In this document: in pieces, positions 50,230 through 59,261 of the stretch
Position numbering within the stretch: position 1 is the stretch's first letter
Layout: every line of letters starts with the position of its first letter
NCBI RefSeq assembly: GCF_900626155.1
Contig: NZ_LR130844.1
Span: 538,191-602,190 of the forward strand
Source: Anaerococcus vaginimassiliensis
GTDB lineage: Bacteria; Bacillota; Clostridia; Tissierellales; Peptoniphilaceae
Reading direction: 5' to 3'
DNA length: 64,000 nt
Program-made: the position numbers and the translations under genes
The notes under the pieces: generated by a model
Told to the model about the DNA's origin: nothing
What the model saw: the letters and a program-made list of their open reading frames with translations, nothing else
Database searches by the model: none

Positions 50230-51162
50230 TTACTTAACTATTTTTGTTCCTACTTTTCCTTCTAATCCATCCAAAGCTTTGTCTAGTGAAGTGATTATTG
50301 CTTCACCTTCTGGATTTTCTTCTAAGAATTTAAGACAAGCTTCTATTTTTGGTAACATAGATCCCTTAGCAAATTGGCCTTCTTCTATATATTTCTTGGC
50401 TTCATCTACGCTAATTTCTCTAAGTTCCTCTTGGTTTTCCTTTCCAAAATTGATATATACACTATCAACTGCAGTTAGGATTAAAAGTTTATCTGCATTT
50501 ATATCTGCTGATATTTTACTTGCAACAAAATCTTTATCAATTACAGCATCAACTCCAACAATAGTACCATCTTCATCAAATACTGGAATTCCACCACCGC
50601 CACCTGTAACTACAGCTGTATTATTTTCTAGCAAAGTTTTTAGGGTTTCTATTTCCTTTAACCTAACTGGTTTTGGACTTGCAACTACTCTTCTATAGCC
50701 TCTGCCTGCATCTTCTTTGAAAGTATAACCGTCTTCTTTTTCGATTCTTTCTGCTTCTTCTTTGCTATAGAATGTTCCTATTGGCTTAGTTGGATCTTTG
50801 AAGGCTGGGTCGTTCTTATCAACTTCTACTTGGCTAACTATTGTCACAACCTTCTTGTCGATCTTTCTTTTCTCAACTTCATTTTCAATTGCTTGTTGAA
50901 GGTGATAACCTATATAACCTTGGCTTAAGGCAACACATTCTACCAAAGGAAATTCTGGTATGCTTGTATCAATCTCACTTGCCTTAGATAATCCTAGGTT
51001 TATTACACCAACTTGTGGTCCATTTCCATGAACTATGGCTACATTTTCATAATTTTCTATAATATCTGCCAAGGCCTTAGAAGATCCCTTTACTGCCTCT
51101 AATTGCTCTTTTGGACTATTTCCTAGGGCGTTTCCACCCAATGCTACTACTATTGTCTTCAT
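50230..51162 (-). CDS. arcC: Carbamate kinase
   Basis: A 310-residue amino-acid-kinase-family enzyme, starting MKTIVVALGGNALG, with NGPQVG (about 47-52) and the GGGGGIPV loop (about 188-195) of carbamate kinase. It transfers phosphate from carbamoyl phosphate to ADP, giving ATP, carbon dioxide and ammonia. It supports a catabolic role for arcB downstream. Confidence 0.95.
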   Translation of the reverse strand: MKTIVVALGGNALGNSPKEQLEAVKGSSKALADIIENYENVAIVHGNGPQVGVINLGLSKASEIDTSIPEFPLVECVALSQGYIGYHLQQAIENEVEKRKIDKKVVTIVSQVEVDKNDPAFKDPTKPIGTFYSKEEAERIEKEDGYTFKEDAGRGYRRVVASPKPVRLKEIETLKTLLENNTAVVTGGGGGIPVFDEDGTIVGVDAVIDKDFVASKISADINADKLLILTAVDSVYINFGKENQEELREISVDEAKKYIEEGQFAKGSMLPKIEACLKFLEENPEGEAIITSLDKALDGLEGKVGTKIVK

Positions 51163-51204
51163 CTATGCTCCTTTCTCAAAAATGATGGTTTGTGTAAATT
51201 TTCT

Positions 51205-52617
51205 TTATTTCTTATTTTTTTGATCTAGCTTATAATAATTCTCTCCATTAAAGAATTCTTTCTTAATATCTTTTATCTCTCCGCTCATAGCTATAAGTCC
51301 TATCATATTAGGTATTACTACAAGTCCTAATGTAAAGTCTAAGAATACTCCAGCCTTTTCGAAAGATACAAATATTCCAAGAAGAATCATAAGTGATGCT
51401 ACAACTCTCATTATCTTACCAACCTTAGTACCAAATAGATATTCAGCTTGTTTTTCACAATAAAATACTATTACTATAATTGTTGATAATACAAATAAGA
51501 ATAAGCTTATTGATATTATGATTGATCCCGCTTGACCAAATATAGTGTTAAATGCTCTTTCAACTGCTACCGGTGCTAATTGATCGCTTTCTGCTTGGCT
51601 TAGACCTGGTTGCCATACTCCTGATAAAAGAACTGTTAGGGCTGATATTGTACAGACTATAATTGTATCTGCAAATACTTCAAATACTCCCCACAAACCT
51701 TGTCTTGCTGGATGATCTGTGGTAGCTGCAGCATGACCATATCCTGCAGAACCCATACCAGCTTCGTTAGAATAAACACCACGAGCAACACCCATAGATA
51801 TTACCTTAGATAAAGCAGCTCCACCAACTCCTCCAGCAACTGCTTTTGGATTGAAGGCACCTTTGAAAATATATCCAAGGACTCTTGGCACATCACCTAT
51901 GTGCATAATAATTATGATTATACCAAAAAGTATATATAAAGCTGCCATTATTGGAACTAGTTTTTCTGTAACTCTACCAATTTGTTTTACTCCACCAAAC
52001 ACTACAATTGAAACAATTATAAAAATAACTATGATAGCAATTGTTTTGATAATGTTTTCGTTTAAGTTAGTTGCAGCAAATACATTTTTAACAGGATTTG
52101 CTGCTGATAGAGTTTGAAGAGTAATTGATGGAAGGATTTCAATCATAAAGAAGAAAGCTGCCAAAGCTCCCATAGCCTTACCAAGACCACCCTTTAGTCC
52201 GTTCTTTAACATATAAGAACATCCACCAACGAAGTCTCCATCTTCATTCTTCTCCCTATATTTTATAGATAGAGCAACTTCTGCAAACTTTGTTCCTTGA
52301 CCAATTATTGCAGCTATCCACATCCAGAATACAGCTCCTGGACCTGCTGCAAATATAATAGTTGGAGCGACAACTATGTTTGCTGCTCCAATTGATGAAG
52401 CAAGAGCTGTGGTCATGGCTTGGAAGGCAGAAACTGTACCAGATCCTTCTTCATTTTTAGAAAACATCTTTCCAAAAGTTTGTCTCATGATATATGGGAA
52501 ATATTTTAATTGAATAAAGCCTGTTCTAATATTAATAATTAGCCCACCACCCATAACTAGGGCAAGCAGTGGCCATCCCCATAGCCATTCCGTAAACGAT
52601 TTTATAATTTCTAGCAT
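51205..52617 (-). CDS. AGCS-family amino acid symporter
   Basis: A 470-residue transporter related to the one at 18842 but clearly diverged. It has the N-terminal WGWP, FQAMTTALASSIGAANI (about 65-81), GVARGVYSNEAGMGSAGYGHAAATTDHPARQG landmark (written here only by family; starts near residue 272) and ten hydrophobic helices. It is first in the arcC-clpB-arcB transcript, so it may bring in the amino acid used by that pathway. Direct evidence for citrulline, ornithine or another substrate is lacking. Confidence 0.87.
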   Translation of the reverse strand: MLEIIKSFTEWLWGWPLLALVMGGGLIINIRTGFIQLKYFPYIMRQTFGKMFSKNEEGSGTVSAFQAMTTALASSIGAANIVVAPTIIFAAGPGAVFWMWIAAIIGQGTKFAEVALSIKYREKNEDGDFVGGCSYMLKNGLKGGLGKAMGALAAFFFMIEILPSITLQTLSAANPVKNVFAATNLNENIIKTIAIIVIFIIVSIVVFGGVKQIGRVTEKLVPIMAALYILFGIIIIIMHIGDVPRVLGYIFKGAFNPKAVAGGVGGAALSKVISMGVARGVYSNEAGMGSAGYGHAAATTDHPARQGLWGVFEVFADTIIVCTISALTVLLSGVWQPGLSQAESDQLAPVAVERAFNTIFGQAGSIIISISLFLFVLSTIIVIVFYCEKQAEYLFGTKVGKIMRVVASLMILLGIFVSFEKAGVFLDFTLGLVVIPNMIGLIAMSGEIKDIKKEFFNGENYYKLDQKNKK

Positions 52618-52971
52618 AATTTACTCCTTGTTGAAAATCACAACAAACCACCATCTTTTTTTAATTTTATTATCTAAAGTAGATGTAAACTTCAAATAAT
52701 ATAGTCAATCTAGGAATTATTTCTATCCTAGCTTTATACGAGAAATCCTTCATTTATCATGAAAGATAACTCGTCTTATAAACCTATCTATAACATTTAC
52801 TCATAATATAGAGGTTTAATATGTGACCCTGTAATTATTATACAAAAGAAATCGTTTTTATATAAGACAAATACATATTTTATTTTTGTAAATAGAAATA
52901 TATTTACCTTGGTATTTAATCTTTGTGATATAATTGTTATATAAAATGTCAGGCACAAAGAAAAAGAGGAG
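52618..52971. promoter_or_regulatory. Divergent control region between AGCS/arc operon and AraC gene
   Basis: A 354-bp AT-rich region without genes. It contains two inverted repeats: CTAGGA/TCCTAG (52710-52731) on the arc side and GTAAATA/TATTTAC (52888-52907) on the araC side, plus TATAAT-like boxes in both directions. The repeats are candidate sites for the AraC-type protein, but no -35/-10 pair is certain. Confidence 0.55.
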
Positions 52972-54210
52972 ATGATTCGTATAACTAAAAAGACAAATAT
53001 CCAAGATGAGTCTACTTATTTTGAGACAAATAAAAATAAACTTCCCCTAATAGATTTGGGAGATGAAATTTTCACCGAAAAGACAGAACCACTCCTTCAT
53101 ACAAATGCAAGGTTTTGGATCATAAAAAAGGGATCTGCCCTTGTTAACATCCAAGGAGAAGATGTAGAAATAAAAGAAGGATCTATGGTAGGGATCCTTC
53201 CTTGGTATTACACTCAGATAAAGGAAGTAACCGAAGATCTTCTTATGGATGTAGTTGTTTATGATTTAGACTTTGTAAATATCCTCTTTAAAAGAACTAA
53301 TGATTTATTTATGAAAGACTATTCCCTAAGCAAGTTAGTTTCTGACAATATTTATGTCACTCTTTCTAGCGAAGAAGAAAAGGAAGTAGCCTTTATCCTT
53401 GATAAGCTTAAAAATGAACTCGCCAAATACAAACAAGGTGACAAGTTTTCTAACCATATGATTTTTGTAAAGCTTATGGAACTTGTTGTGATATTTGAGA
53501 AAAATATAGATTATTCTAGTAAAAAAAAACTAAAAAATAAGCACGATATCCAAATTTTCCACTATATTTACTCTCATTTAAATGAAAATATTAATCTAAA
53601 AAATATATCTGAGAATTTCTATCTCAGTCAATCTCAGACCAGCAAGTATATAAAGGAAACTACAGGTCTAAGCTTTAGCTCGCTTGCATCTATGATGAAG
53701 CTCATTAAGCTAATGGGATATCTAAACTTTTCACAAATGAACCTAGAAGAACTTTCTGTTATATTGGGATTTAAAGATCCATCACATCTTTCCAAGTTTT
53801 TTAAGGCAAAGCTTGGGATAAATACTAGTGAATTTAAAAATAAAACTAACAACAATACAAAAAAAGTCATAGACTTAGCTAAAATGGAGGAGATAACTTC
53901 ATATCTATACAAGTACTATTATATGGAATTAAACCTTGAGGATTTGTCCATAAAATTTAGACTAAACCCTACAGAGATAAACAATTCCTTCGATTTTTAC
54001 CTAGATAAATCCTTTGATTCCTACTTAACTTATGTAAGGATTATAAATGCAGCCAAAATCCTTCTGATAAAAGATGATACGGTAACAGATATAGCCTATA
54101 CTGTTGGTTTCAATACGACCAAAACTTTTAATAGAAATTTTAAGAAAATCTATGGAATAAATCCCAGCGATTTTAGGAAAAAATTAATCTACCAAACCGA
54201 AATTATGTAA
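52972..54210 (+). CDS. AraC-family regulator with two HTH domains
   Basis: A 412-residue protein. The N-terminus (about 20-110) resembles a cupin sensor domain (HTNARFWIIKKGSALVNI). Two AraC-type DNA-binding domains follow: about 193-290 (LKNISENFYLSQSQTSKYIK, then HLSKFFKAKLGI) and about 305-405 (ISIKF-like LEDLSIKFRLNPTEI, then FNRNFKKIYGINPSDFRK). Normal family members have one. It is divergent from the AGCS-arc operon and faces the cyclodeaminase-like genes, which it may control. Confidence 0.85.
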   Translation: MIRITKKTNIQDESTYFETNKNKLPLIDLGDEIFTEKTEPLLHTNARFWIIKKGSALVNIQGEDVEIKEGSMVGILPWYYTQIKEVTEDLLMDVVVYDLDFVNILFKRTNDLFMKDYSLSKLVSDNIYVTLSSEEEKEVAFILDKLKNELAKYKQGDKFSNHMIFVKLMELVVIFEKNIDYSSKKKLKNKHDIQIFHYIYSHLNENINLKNISENFYLSQSQTSKYIKETTGLSFSSLASMMKLIKLMGYLNFSQMNLEELSVILGFKDPSHLSKFFKAKLGINTSEFKNKTNNNTKKVIDLAKMEEITSYLYKYYYMELNLEDLSIKFRLNPTEINNSFDFYLDKSFDSYLTYVRIINAAKILLIKDDTVTDIAYTVGFNTTKTFNRNFKKIYGINPSDFRKKLIYQTEIM

Positions 54211-54245
54211 AGTATTTAAAATAAACCATAAATTTTATGTATACA

Positions 54246-54275
54246 AAAAATCCACCCCTGAAAGGTGGATTTTTC
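54246..54275. terminator. Terminator between araC-type and cyclodeaminase-like genes
   Basis: AATCCACC and GGTGGATT arms have A and T tracts on the two sides. Works for both convergent units. Confidence 0.88.
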
Positions 54276-54291
54276 TTATATTCTATGCTTT

Positions 54292-55398
54292 TTATTTTTG
54301 ATTTAAATTTCTATCAATATTTTTAACGAAGTCTTGAGAGTTTGTAACCATTGTTTTTGCAGTTAATGTTCCTCTGTCTGATAGTTTATTAACAGCAAAT
54401 TCTTGGATATCAACTGTATACATGAATACTGGTCTTATTTCTCCATTGATCTCATTGTAAGATGGAGTCATATTACCTGTAGCAATTGTAAATAGAATTG
54501 CTGATGACATGATTACTGTTGATGATTTTTTGATGTTTCTTCTCATCTCATCTTGAGCTTCGTATACATTGTTGTAAGTGTCATTAAAGGTATATCTATC
54601 TCTGATTGTTCCAGCTATTACTAGATTTACATTATTTCTAACCGCAGCTGCAACAAATCCCGTTTCTATTCCTTCTTTTTCTACATATTCTTTGATAGAA
54701 CCGTATTCGTTTACTCTGTTGATTACTTCATAGAAGTTTTCTCTTGTATTTTGGCTATTTAGATATTCTTCTTGACCTTCAACTGTCTTAAACTTAGCTC
54801 TTTCAAGGTCGTAAGCAACAGCTGCTGTACCACAGAATATCGCATTTGCATATCCATTTTCTACAAGTCTAGCTAGGGCATCGTCACTTTCTTCATCGAG
54901 AGATGTTGCTGTACCAAGTACCCAAGTTACATAGCCATTATTTTCTTTTTCATATTTTAGGATTTCATAAAGTTCGTCGTAGTCTTTAGAAAAGGCAGTT
55001 TCTCTTGATCTTCCTTCTCTAAATCCAAATGTAGCTTCTTCTTTGCTGGATTTATCTACGAAACCTTCTGTATAAACATAGATTCCTTCAGATCCGTCTT
55101 CTTTACGTCCAACAACGACTTTGTCACCTTTTTTAAGGTTTCTAAATTCTACAACATCAACTCTTTCATTTCCTGGTTCATCTATTGCTACTGCAACAGT
55201 ATCCATTCTAGATTGTAGGGCTAGAACCCATTTATCATTTATCTTGAAATATTCTGGGAAAACTGATAGAGCGTGATAGCCTTCTGGGCTTATTCCGTCT
55301 TCTTCTACTTCTACAAGTTTAGCATTTGGAAATTTATCAAATTTCTCATCAAATTCTTTAGGGAAGTATTTTGGCATTTCAAATTTATAGTCCATCAT
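54292..55398 (-). CDS. Diverged paralogue of alternative-type ornithine cyclodeaminase (TIGR00300-like)
   Basis: A 368-residue homologue of the adjacent upstream protein, with the same layout (REFRNLKKGDKVV-type N-domain, then a Rossmann-like C-domain). The motif GGNAMATHDLE of the partner reads CGTAAVAYDLE here (189-199), and GSIRDDGPLPEV is replaced by GTIRDRYTFND (263-273). Family-defining residues are thus lost, which suggests a structural or regulatory subunit or a new specificity. Its ATG directly follows the stop of the upstream gene. Confidence 0.75.
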   Translation of the reverse strand: MMDYKFEMPKYFPKEFDEKFDKFPNAKLVEVEEDGISPEGYHALSVFPEYFKINDKWVLALQSRMDTVAVAIDEPGNERVDVVEFRNLKKGDKVVVGRKEDGSEGIYVYTEGFVDKSSKEEATFGFREGRSRETAFSKDYDELYEILKYEKENNGYVTWVLGTATSLDEESDDALARLVENGYANAIFCGTAAVAYDLERAKFKTVEGQEEYLNSQNTRENFYEVINRVNEYGSIKEYVEKEGIETGFVAAAVRNNVNLVIAGTIRDRYTFNDTYNNVYEAQDEMRRNIKKSSTVIMSSAILFTIATGNMTPSYNEINGEIRPVFMYTVDIQEFAVNKLSDRGTLTAKTMVTNSQDFVKNIDRNLNQK

Positions 55399-56577
55399 CT
55401 ACTCCTCTCTTCCTTGGCTCATTGCCTTTTTATCTTCAATAGAAGCTTCACTGCTTGCTTCTTCTACTTCGTAAACGTGTTCTTCGTCATAAGATAGGTA
55501 TTCTTCTGGAACAAGTTCTTTTTCTAAGTTCACTACAAAGTCTTGAACATTTGTTACAAGAGTTCTTACAGCGATTCCTTCTCTAGCAGCAGATACTTTT
55601 CTAACTGCGTTTTCTGTAACATCCACTGTAAAGATAAATACTGGAACTATATTGCCATTTTCATCTACTCTATAGCTTGTAGCTGTCTCTGCAGTTGAAG
55701 CTGAGTGGAGGGTTGTAGCAAGACAAATAATAAGATTTGACTTATCTGTAGCAACTCTTACATTGTCCAAAGAGTCGTATACATTGCCTGTAACTTCTGG
55801 AAGTGGTCCATCATCTCTGATAGATCCAGCTAGAGTAATTGGAACTCCAAGTCTGTTTAGAGTTTTAACGAATCCATCACGAACATTTCCTTCGTTTATG
55901 AATTCATCTATAGAACCAACTTTTCTTATAGCATTTAGTGTATCCAAGTGGTTGTAGTGACCTAGTGGATCAGATTCTTGAGTATAAATATCTTGACCAA
56001 GAGCTGTGTTTAAATAACCACCTTCAAGGTCGTGAGTAGCCATAGCATTTCCACCAAGAAGAGCTTGAACGTATCCGTTTTCTGCAAGTCTTGATAGACC
56101 ATTTCTTGTATCATAGTCAAATACAACAGCAGGTCCTAGAACCCAAGTAATATTTCCTTCTGATTCTTTTTCAGCTCTAAGTAATTCGTAAAGAAGTTTG
56201 TAGTTTGATGTATTTGATGCCTCAACAAAATCTCCTCCACGAGAAAAAACTTCCTCAGAGAAACCTTGTGCATATTTTAAAACACCTTCACTACCATCAG
56301 TAACACTTGCGATAACTACCTTATCACCTTTTTTAAGATTTCTAAACTCTCTTACAAAAACCTTTCCATCTTCAACAACTGCAACACAGTCTTGAGAACT
56401 TCTTTCTGGAATTTGCCAAGATCCATCAACCTTATAATAAGTTGGCATGTGGCTTGTTAAATAAAAACCCTTTGGGCTTACACCATCTTTCGTAACTTCT
56501 GCTGTAGTTACATCTTTAGCAGAAGCGTATTTTTCTTCCGAAAAATTAGGTGGTGTAAATAATAAGTCTTCTCTCAT
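55399..56577 (-). CDS. Alternative-type ornithine cyclodeaminase homologue (TIGR00300-like)
   Basis: A 392-residue protein of the family that includes archaeal TIGR00300 proteins and the C-terminal part of cyanobacterial ArgZ/AgrE. Conserved stretches are GGNAMATHDLE (175-185), GHYNHLDTLNAIRKVGSI (206-223) and GSIRDDGPLPEV (251-262). Characterised relatives convert ornithine to proline and ammonia with NAD. The acidic tail of about 40 residues is extra. Upstream gene of the pair and near arcB, which makes ornithine; the pathway link is inference. Confidence 0.82.
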   Translation of the reverse strand: MREDLLFTPPNFSEEKYASAKDVTTAEVTKDGVSPKGFYLTSHMPTYYKVDGSWQIPERSSQDCVAVVEDGKVFVREFRNLKKGDKVVIASVTDGSEGVLKYAQGFSEEVFSRGGDFVEASNTSNYKLLYELLRAEKESEGNITWVLGPAVVFDYDTRNGLSRLAENGYVQALLGGNAMATHDLEGGYLNTALGQDIYTQESDPLGHYNHLDTLNAIRKVGSIDEFINEGNVRDGFVKTLNRLGVPITLAGSIRDDGPLPEVTGNVYDSLDNVRVATDKSNLIICLATTLHSASTAETATSYRVDENGNIVPVFIFTVDVTENAVRKVSAAREGIAVRTLVTNVQDFVVNLEKELVPEEYLSYDEEHVYEVEEASSEASIEDKKAMSQGREE

Positions 56578-56613
56578 TTTTTCCTCCTATTTCTTTAAAC
56601 GATCTCTTATAAT

Positions 56614-56642
56614 ATCATATTAGTTTAAACTAAGGAAATCAA
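56614..56642 (-). promoter_or_regulatory. Promoter with palindromic operator for the cyclodeaminase pair
   Basis: On the minus strand, TTGATT (56642-56637) and TATGAT (56619-56614) are 17 bp apart. The perfect 14-bp palindrome TTAGTTTAAACTAA fills most of the spacer (56620-56633), a classic repressor position. Confidence 0.68.
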
Positions 56643-56867
56643 TAACTATTCCCGAGGCAAACGGACATATGAACTATTATTTCTGGTATATTAAACATTT
56701 ACCCAATTTGTTTGTTTTTTTAACAAAAAACTTCATCATTTATTTTATAAATCATATTAAATTTGTAAATAATATTAAAATTGATATTAATTTTTATTAT
56801 TTGACAAAGACAAATTTCGAGTATAATTAAACTAGATGTTAGATATATTAAACCTCAAGGAGGACTT

Positions 56868-57131
56868 ATGAATAAACTCATGAAAATAAAAAACTTCATA
56901 CCTATGTATTTTAAGGCCATGAAAAATAAAAATACACCAAAAGCTGCCAAGTTTTTAGGCATCCTTGCAATCGCATATGCGATTTTGCCAGCAGATATGA
57001 TCCCAGATGCTATCCCAATACTTGGAGTACTAGATGATGCAACCATTCTTCCTCTACTAATCTATCTTACAACAAAGATGATACCTAAAGATATATACAA
57101 GGAAGAAGAAGTAGAAATAATAGAAGGATAA
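56868..57131 (+). CDS. YkvA-like DUF1232 membrane protein
   Basis: An 87-residue protein with the DUF1232 hallmark YAILPADMIPDAIPILGVLDD (key residues P44, D47, P50, D51 and the following helix, about 38-60). Family members are small membrane proteins of unknown role. AGGAGG stands 6-7 nt before the ATG, and a TTGACA/TATAAT pair lies upstream (about 56800-56830). Single gene. Confidence 0.85.
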   Translation: MNKLMKIKNFIPMYFKAMKNKNTPKAAKFLGILAIAYAILPADMIPDAIPILGVLDDATILPLLIYLTTKMIPKDIYKEEEVEIIEG

Positions 57132-57135
57132 AAGC

Positions 57136-57167
57136 AAAAATCCCGCCAAAAAGGCGGGATTTTTTTA
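57136..57167. terminator. Bidirectional terminator between DUF1232 and glmS genes
   Basis: ATCCCGCC and GGCGGGAT arms around A5, with A and T tracts outside. Confidence 0.92.
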
Positions 57168-58988
57168 TTCTACTGTTACAGATTTAGCTAAATTTCTTGG
57201 TTTGTCTACGTCAATTCCTTTGGCTATTGATGTGTAATATGCCATAAGTTGAGTTGGGATTACAGAAAGGATTGGATACAAGATATCCATTGTTTCTGGA
57301 AGGACAAGTGTTTTTTCACTAACTTTTCTTATCCTAGAATCATCTTTACTTGTTATAGAGAATACTTTTGCTCCACGACTTTTAACTTCTTCTACATTGG
57401 ATAGAGTTTTATCCAAGAGATTTCCTTGAGTCATTATGGCTATTACTGGAGTAGCTTCTTCGATTAAGGATATGGTTCCGTGTTTAAGTTCTCCAGCAGC
57501 AAAGGCTTCTGTATGGATGTATGATACTTCCTTTAGCTTCAAAGCAGCCTCGATGCTTGTTGCATAATCCAAAGATCTTCCTATATAAAACAAGCTCTTG
57601 CTATCCTTTATTTCGTGAGCAAATTCTTTGATTGATTCATCATTCTTTACAAGTTCTTCTACTTTCTTAGGAAGTGTTTTAAGTTCCTTCAAGATATTTT
57701 CATAAGATGAAAGCTCAATTCTACCTAGTTTTAAAGAAAAGTCTAGGGCTAGTAAATACAAGTTTACAACTTGAGTGATGTAGGCCTTGGTACTTGCAAC
57801 TGCGATTTCTGGACCTGCATAGCAATAGATAGATTTAAGAGCTTCTCTATCCATTGATGAGGCAAGAGTGTTTGTTATAAGTAATGTCTTAGCATTTTTT
57901 TCTTTGCTAAGTCTAAGCGCCTTCAAACTATCAGCTGTTTCTCCTGATTGAGATATCAATATTACTAGAGTGTTTTCATCTATAAATGGATCATTGTACC
58001 TAAATTCTGAAGCTATATCGCAAATTACTGGAATTTTCGCTATTTTTCCAAAAGCATATTTTCCTACAAGACCTGCATGGTAGGCTGTTCCACAGGCTAC
58101 TATATAAATCTTGTTTATATTTGCTATTTCTTCTTTATCAAAAGAGTTTTCTTCAAAATCAACCCTATTATCTTTTACATTTACCCTCAGAAGTTCATCA
58201 ATGGCAGAGCCTTCTTCATTGATTTCCTTGATCATAAAATGATCGAAGCCATCCTTACTTGCAGCATCTACTGACCATTCTATGGTCTTGATTTCTCTAG
58301 AAACTTCACTATTATTCTCATCGTAAATCGTGTAGCTATCACCATTTATGTCGACTAAGTCTCCATTTTCAAGATATATTACATCTCTTGTGTATTTTAA
58401 AAGAGATGGAATATCACTTGCCATTAGAAATCCATCTTCCATCACTCCAAAGACAAGTGGAGATTCTACTCTCATACCTATTAATCTATCTGGCTCATCT
58501 GCTGTAATTATTCCACAAGCAAAGGATCCTACAAGTTTTTCTTTGACTATTTCACAAGCTTTGAGGATATCACCTTGGTAATATTTTTCGATTAATACAG
58601 CTATGACTTCAGTATCTGTTGATGATTTGAAAGTATAACCTTCCTTTTCAAGCTCATTTTTAAGCTGTCTATAATTTTCAATAATCCCATTGTGAACTAC
58701 AGCAATCTTACCATTGTTTGATAGATGTGGGTGGCTATTGGTATCTGTAGCTGCTCCATGAGTTGCCCATCTTATATGACCTATACCAACATTTCCCTTT
58801 AAAGGATTTTCTTCTAGAGCTTCCTTTAGATTGATTAGCTTTCCAGCTTTTTTCTCAAATTCTATCCCTTTAGCATTTGCCACAGCTATCCCTGCTGAGT
58901 CGTAACCACGATATTCTAGTTTTTCTAGTCCATCAATGATTACCTCTCTTGCATCTAGCTTTCCTTTATACGCTACTATTCCGCACAT
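57165..58988 (-). CDS. glmS: Glutamine:fructose-6-phosphate aminotransferase
   Basis: A 607-residue enzyme of full length. The N-terminal CGIVAY exposes the catalytic Cys2 of the glutaminase domain; two SIS domains follow (about 290-430 and 460-600), ending in the family's LAKSVTVE tail. It makes glucosamine-6-phosphate for cell-wall synthesis. Regulated by the glmS ribozyme upstream. Confidence 0.97.
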   Translation of the reverse strand: MCGIVAYKGKLDAREVIIDGLEKLEYRGYDSAGIAVANAKGIEFEKKAGKLINLKEALEENPLKGNVGIGHIRWATHGAATDTNSHPHLSNNGKIAVVHNGIIENYRQLKNELEKEGYTFKSSTDTEVIAVLIEKYYQGDILKACEIVKEKLVGSFACGIITADEPDRLIGMRVESPLVFGVMEDGFLMASDIPSLLKYTRDVIYLENGDLVDINGDSYTIYDENNSEVSREIKTIEWSVDAASKDGFDHFMIKEINEEGSAIDELLRVNVKDNRVDFEENSFDKEEIANINKIYIVACGTAYHAGLVGKYAFGKIAKIPVICDIASEFRYNDPFIDENTLVILISQSGETADSLKALRLSKEKNAKTLLITNTLASSMDREALKSIYCYAGPEIAVASTKAYITQVVNLYLLALDFSLKLGRIELSSYENILKELKTLPKKVEELVKNDESIKEFAHEIKDSKSLFYIGRSLDYATSIEAALKLKEVSYIHTEAFAAGELKHGTISLIEEATPVIAIMTQGNLLDKTLSNVEEVKSRGAKVFSITSKDDSRIRKVSEKTLVLPETMDILYPILSVIPTQLMAYYTSIAKGIDVDKPRNLAKSVTVE

Positions 58989-59004
58989 AGTAACCTCCTA
59001 TTAG

Positions 59005-59150
59005 ATTGTAAATTTTATGAGGCCACTGTATCTTCTCTGTCCATTTGATTGCTCAAATGTTTTGTCTAATACTAGGGCTGTGAACCCAGACAGCTCCCGC
59101 CGAACTTTCGATAACTGTCTTCCTCGTCATCCCCTAGGGATCTGGCGCTT
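59005..59150 (-). ncRNA. glmS ribozyme-riboswitch
   Basis: The leader on the minus strand has the conserved core AGCGCCAGA (cleavage before the G at 59148), then GATGACGAGGAAGACAG, ATCGAAAGTTCGGCGGGAGC and TGGGTTCACAGCC. Glucosamine-6-phosphate triggers self-cleavage and lowers glmS expression. Its 3' boundary is approximate. Confidence 0.93.
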
Positions 59151-59173
59151 CTTTGTTTTTACCTCATCTTGTT

Positions 59174-59202
59174 ATTATATTCTATTTTTAAATTTTCCGC
59201 AA
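59174..59202 (-). promoter_or_regulatory. glmS promoter
   Basis: On the minus strand, TTGCGG (59202-59197) and TATAAT (59179-59174) are 17 bp apart, about 25 nt before the ribozyme cleavage site. Confidence 0.7.
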
Positions 59203-59205
59203 AAC

Positions 59206-59250
59206 AAAATCCCTCTTAATTAATAATTTAAATATATAGAGGAGATTTTT
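59206..59250. terminator. Probable terminator between the ABC gene and glmS
   Basis: AAAATCCCTCT and AGAGGAGATTTTT form an AT-rich imperfect stem over a long loop. It overlaps the upstream edge of the glmS promoter. Confidence 0.45.
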
Positions 59251-59261
59251 AATTCATTTAT

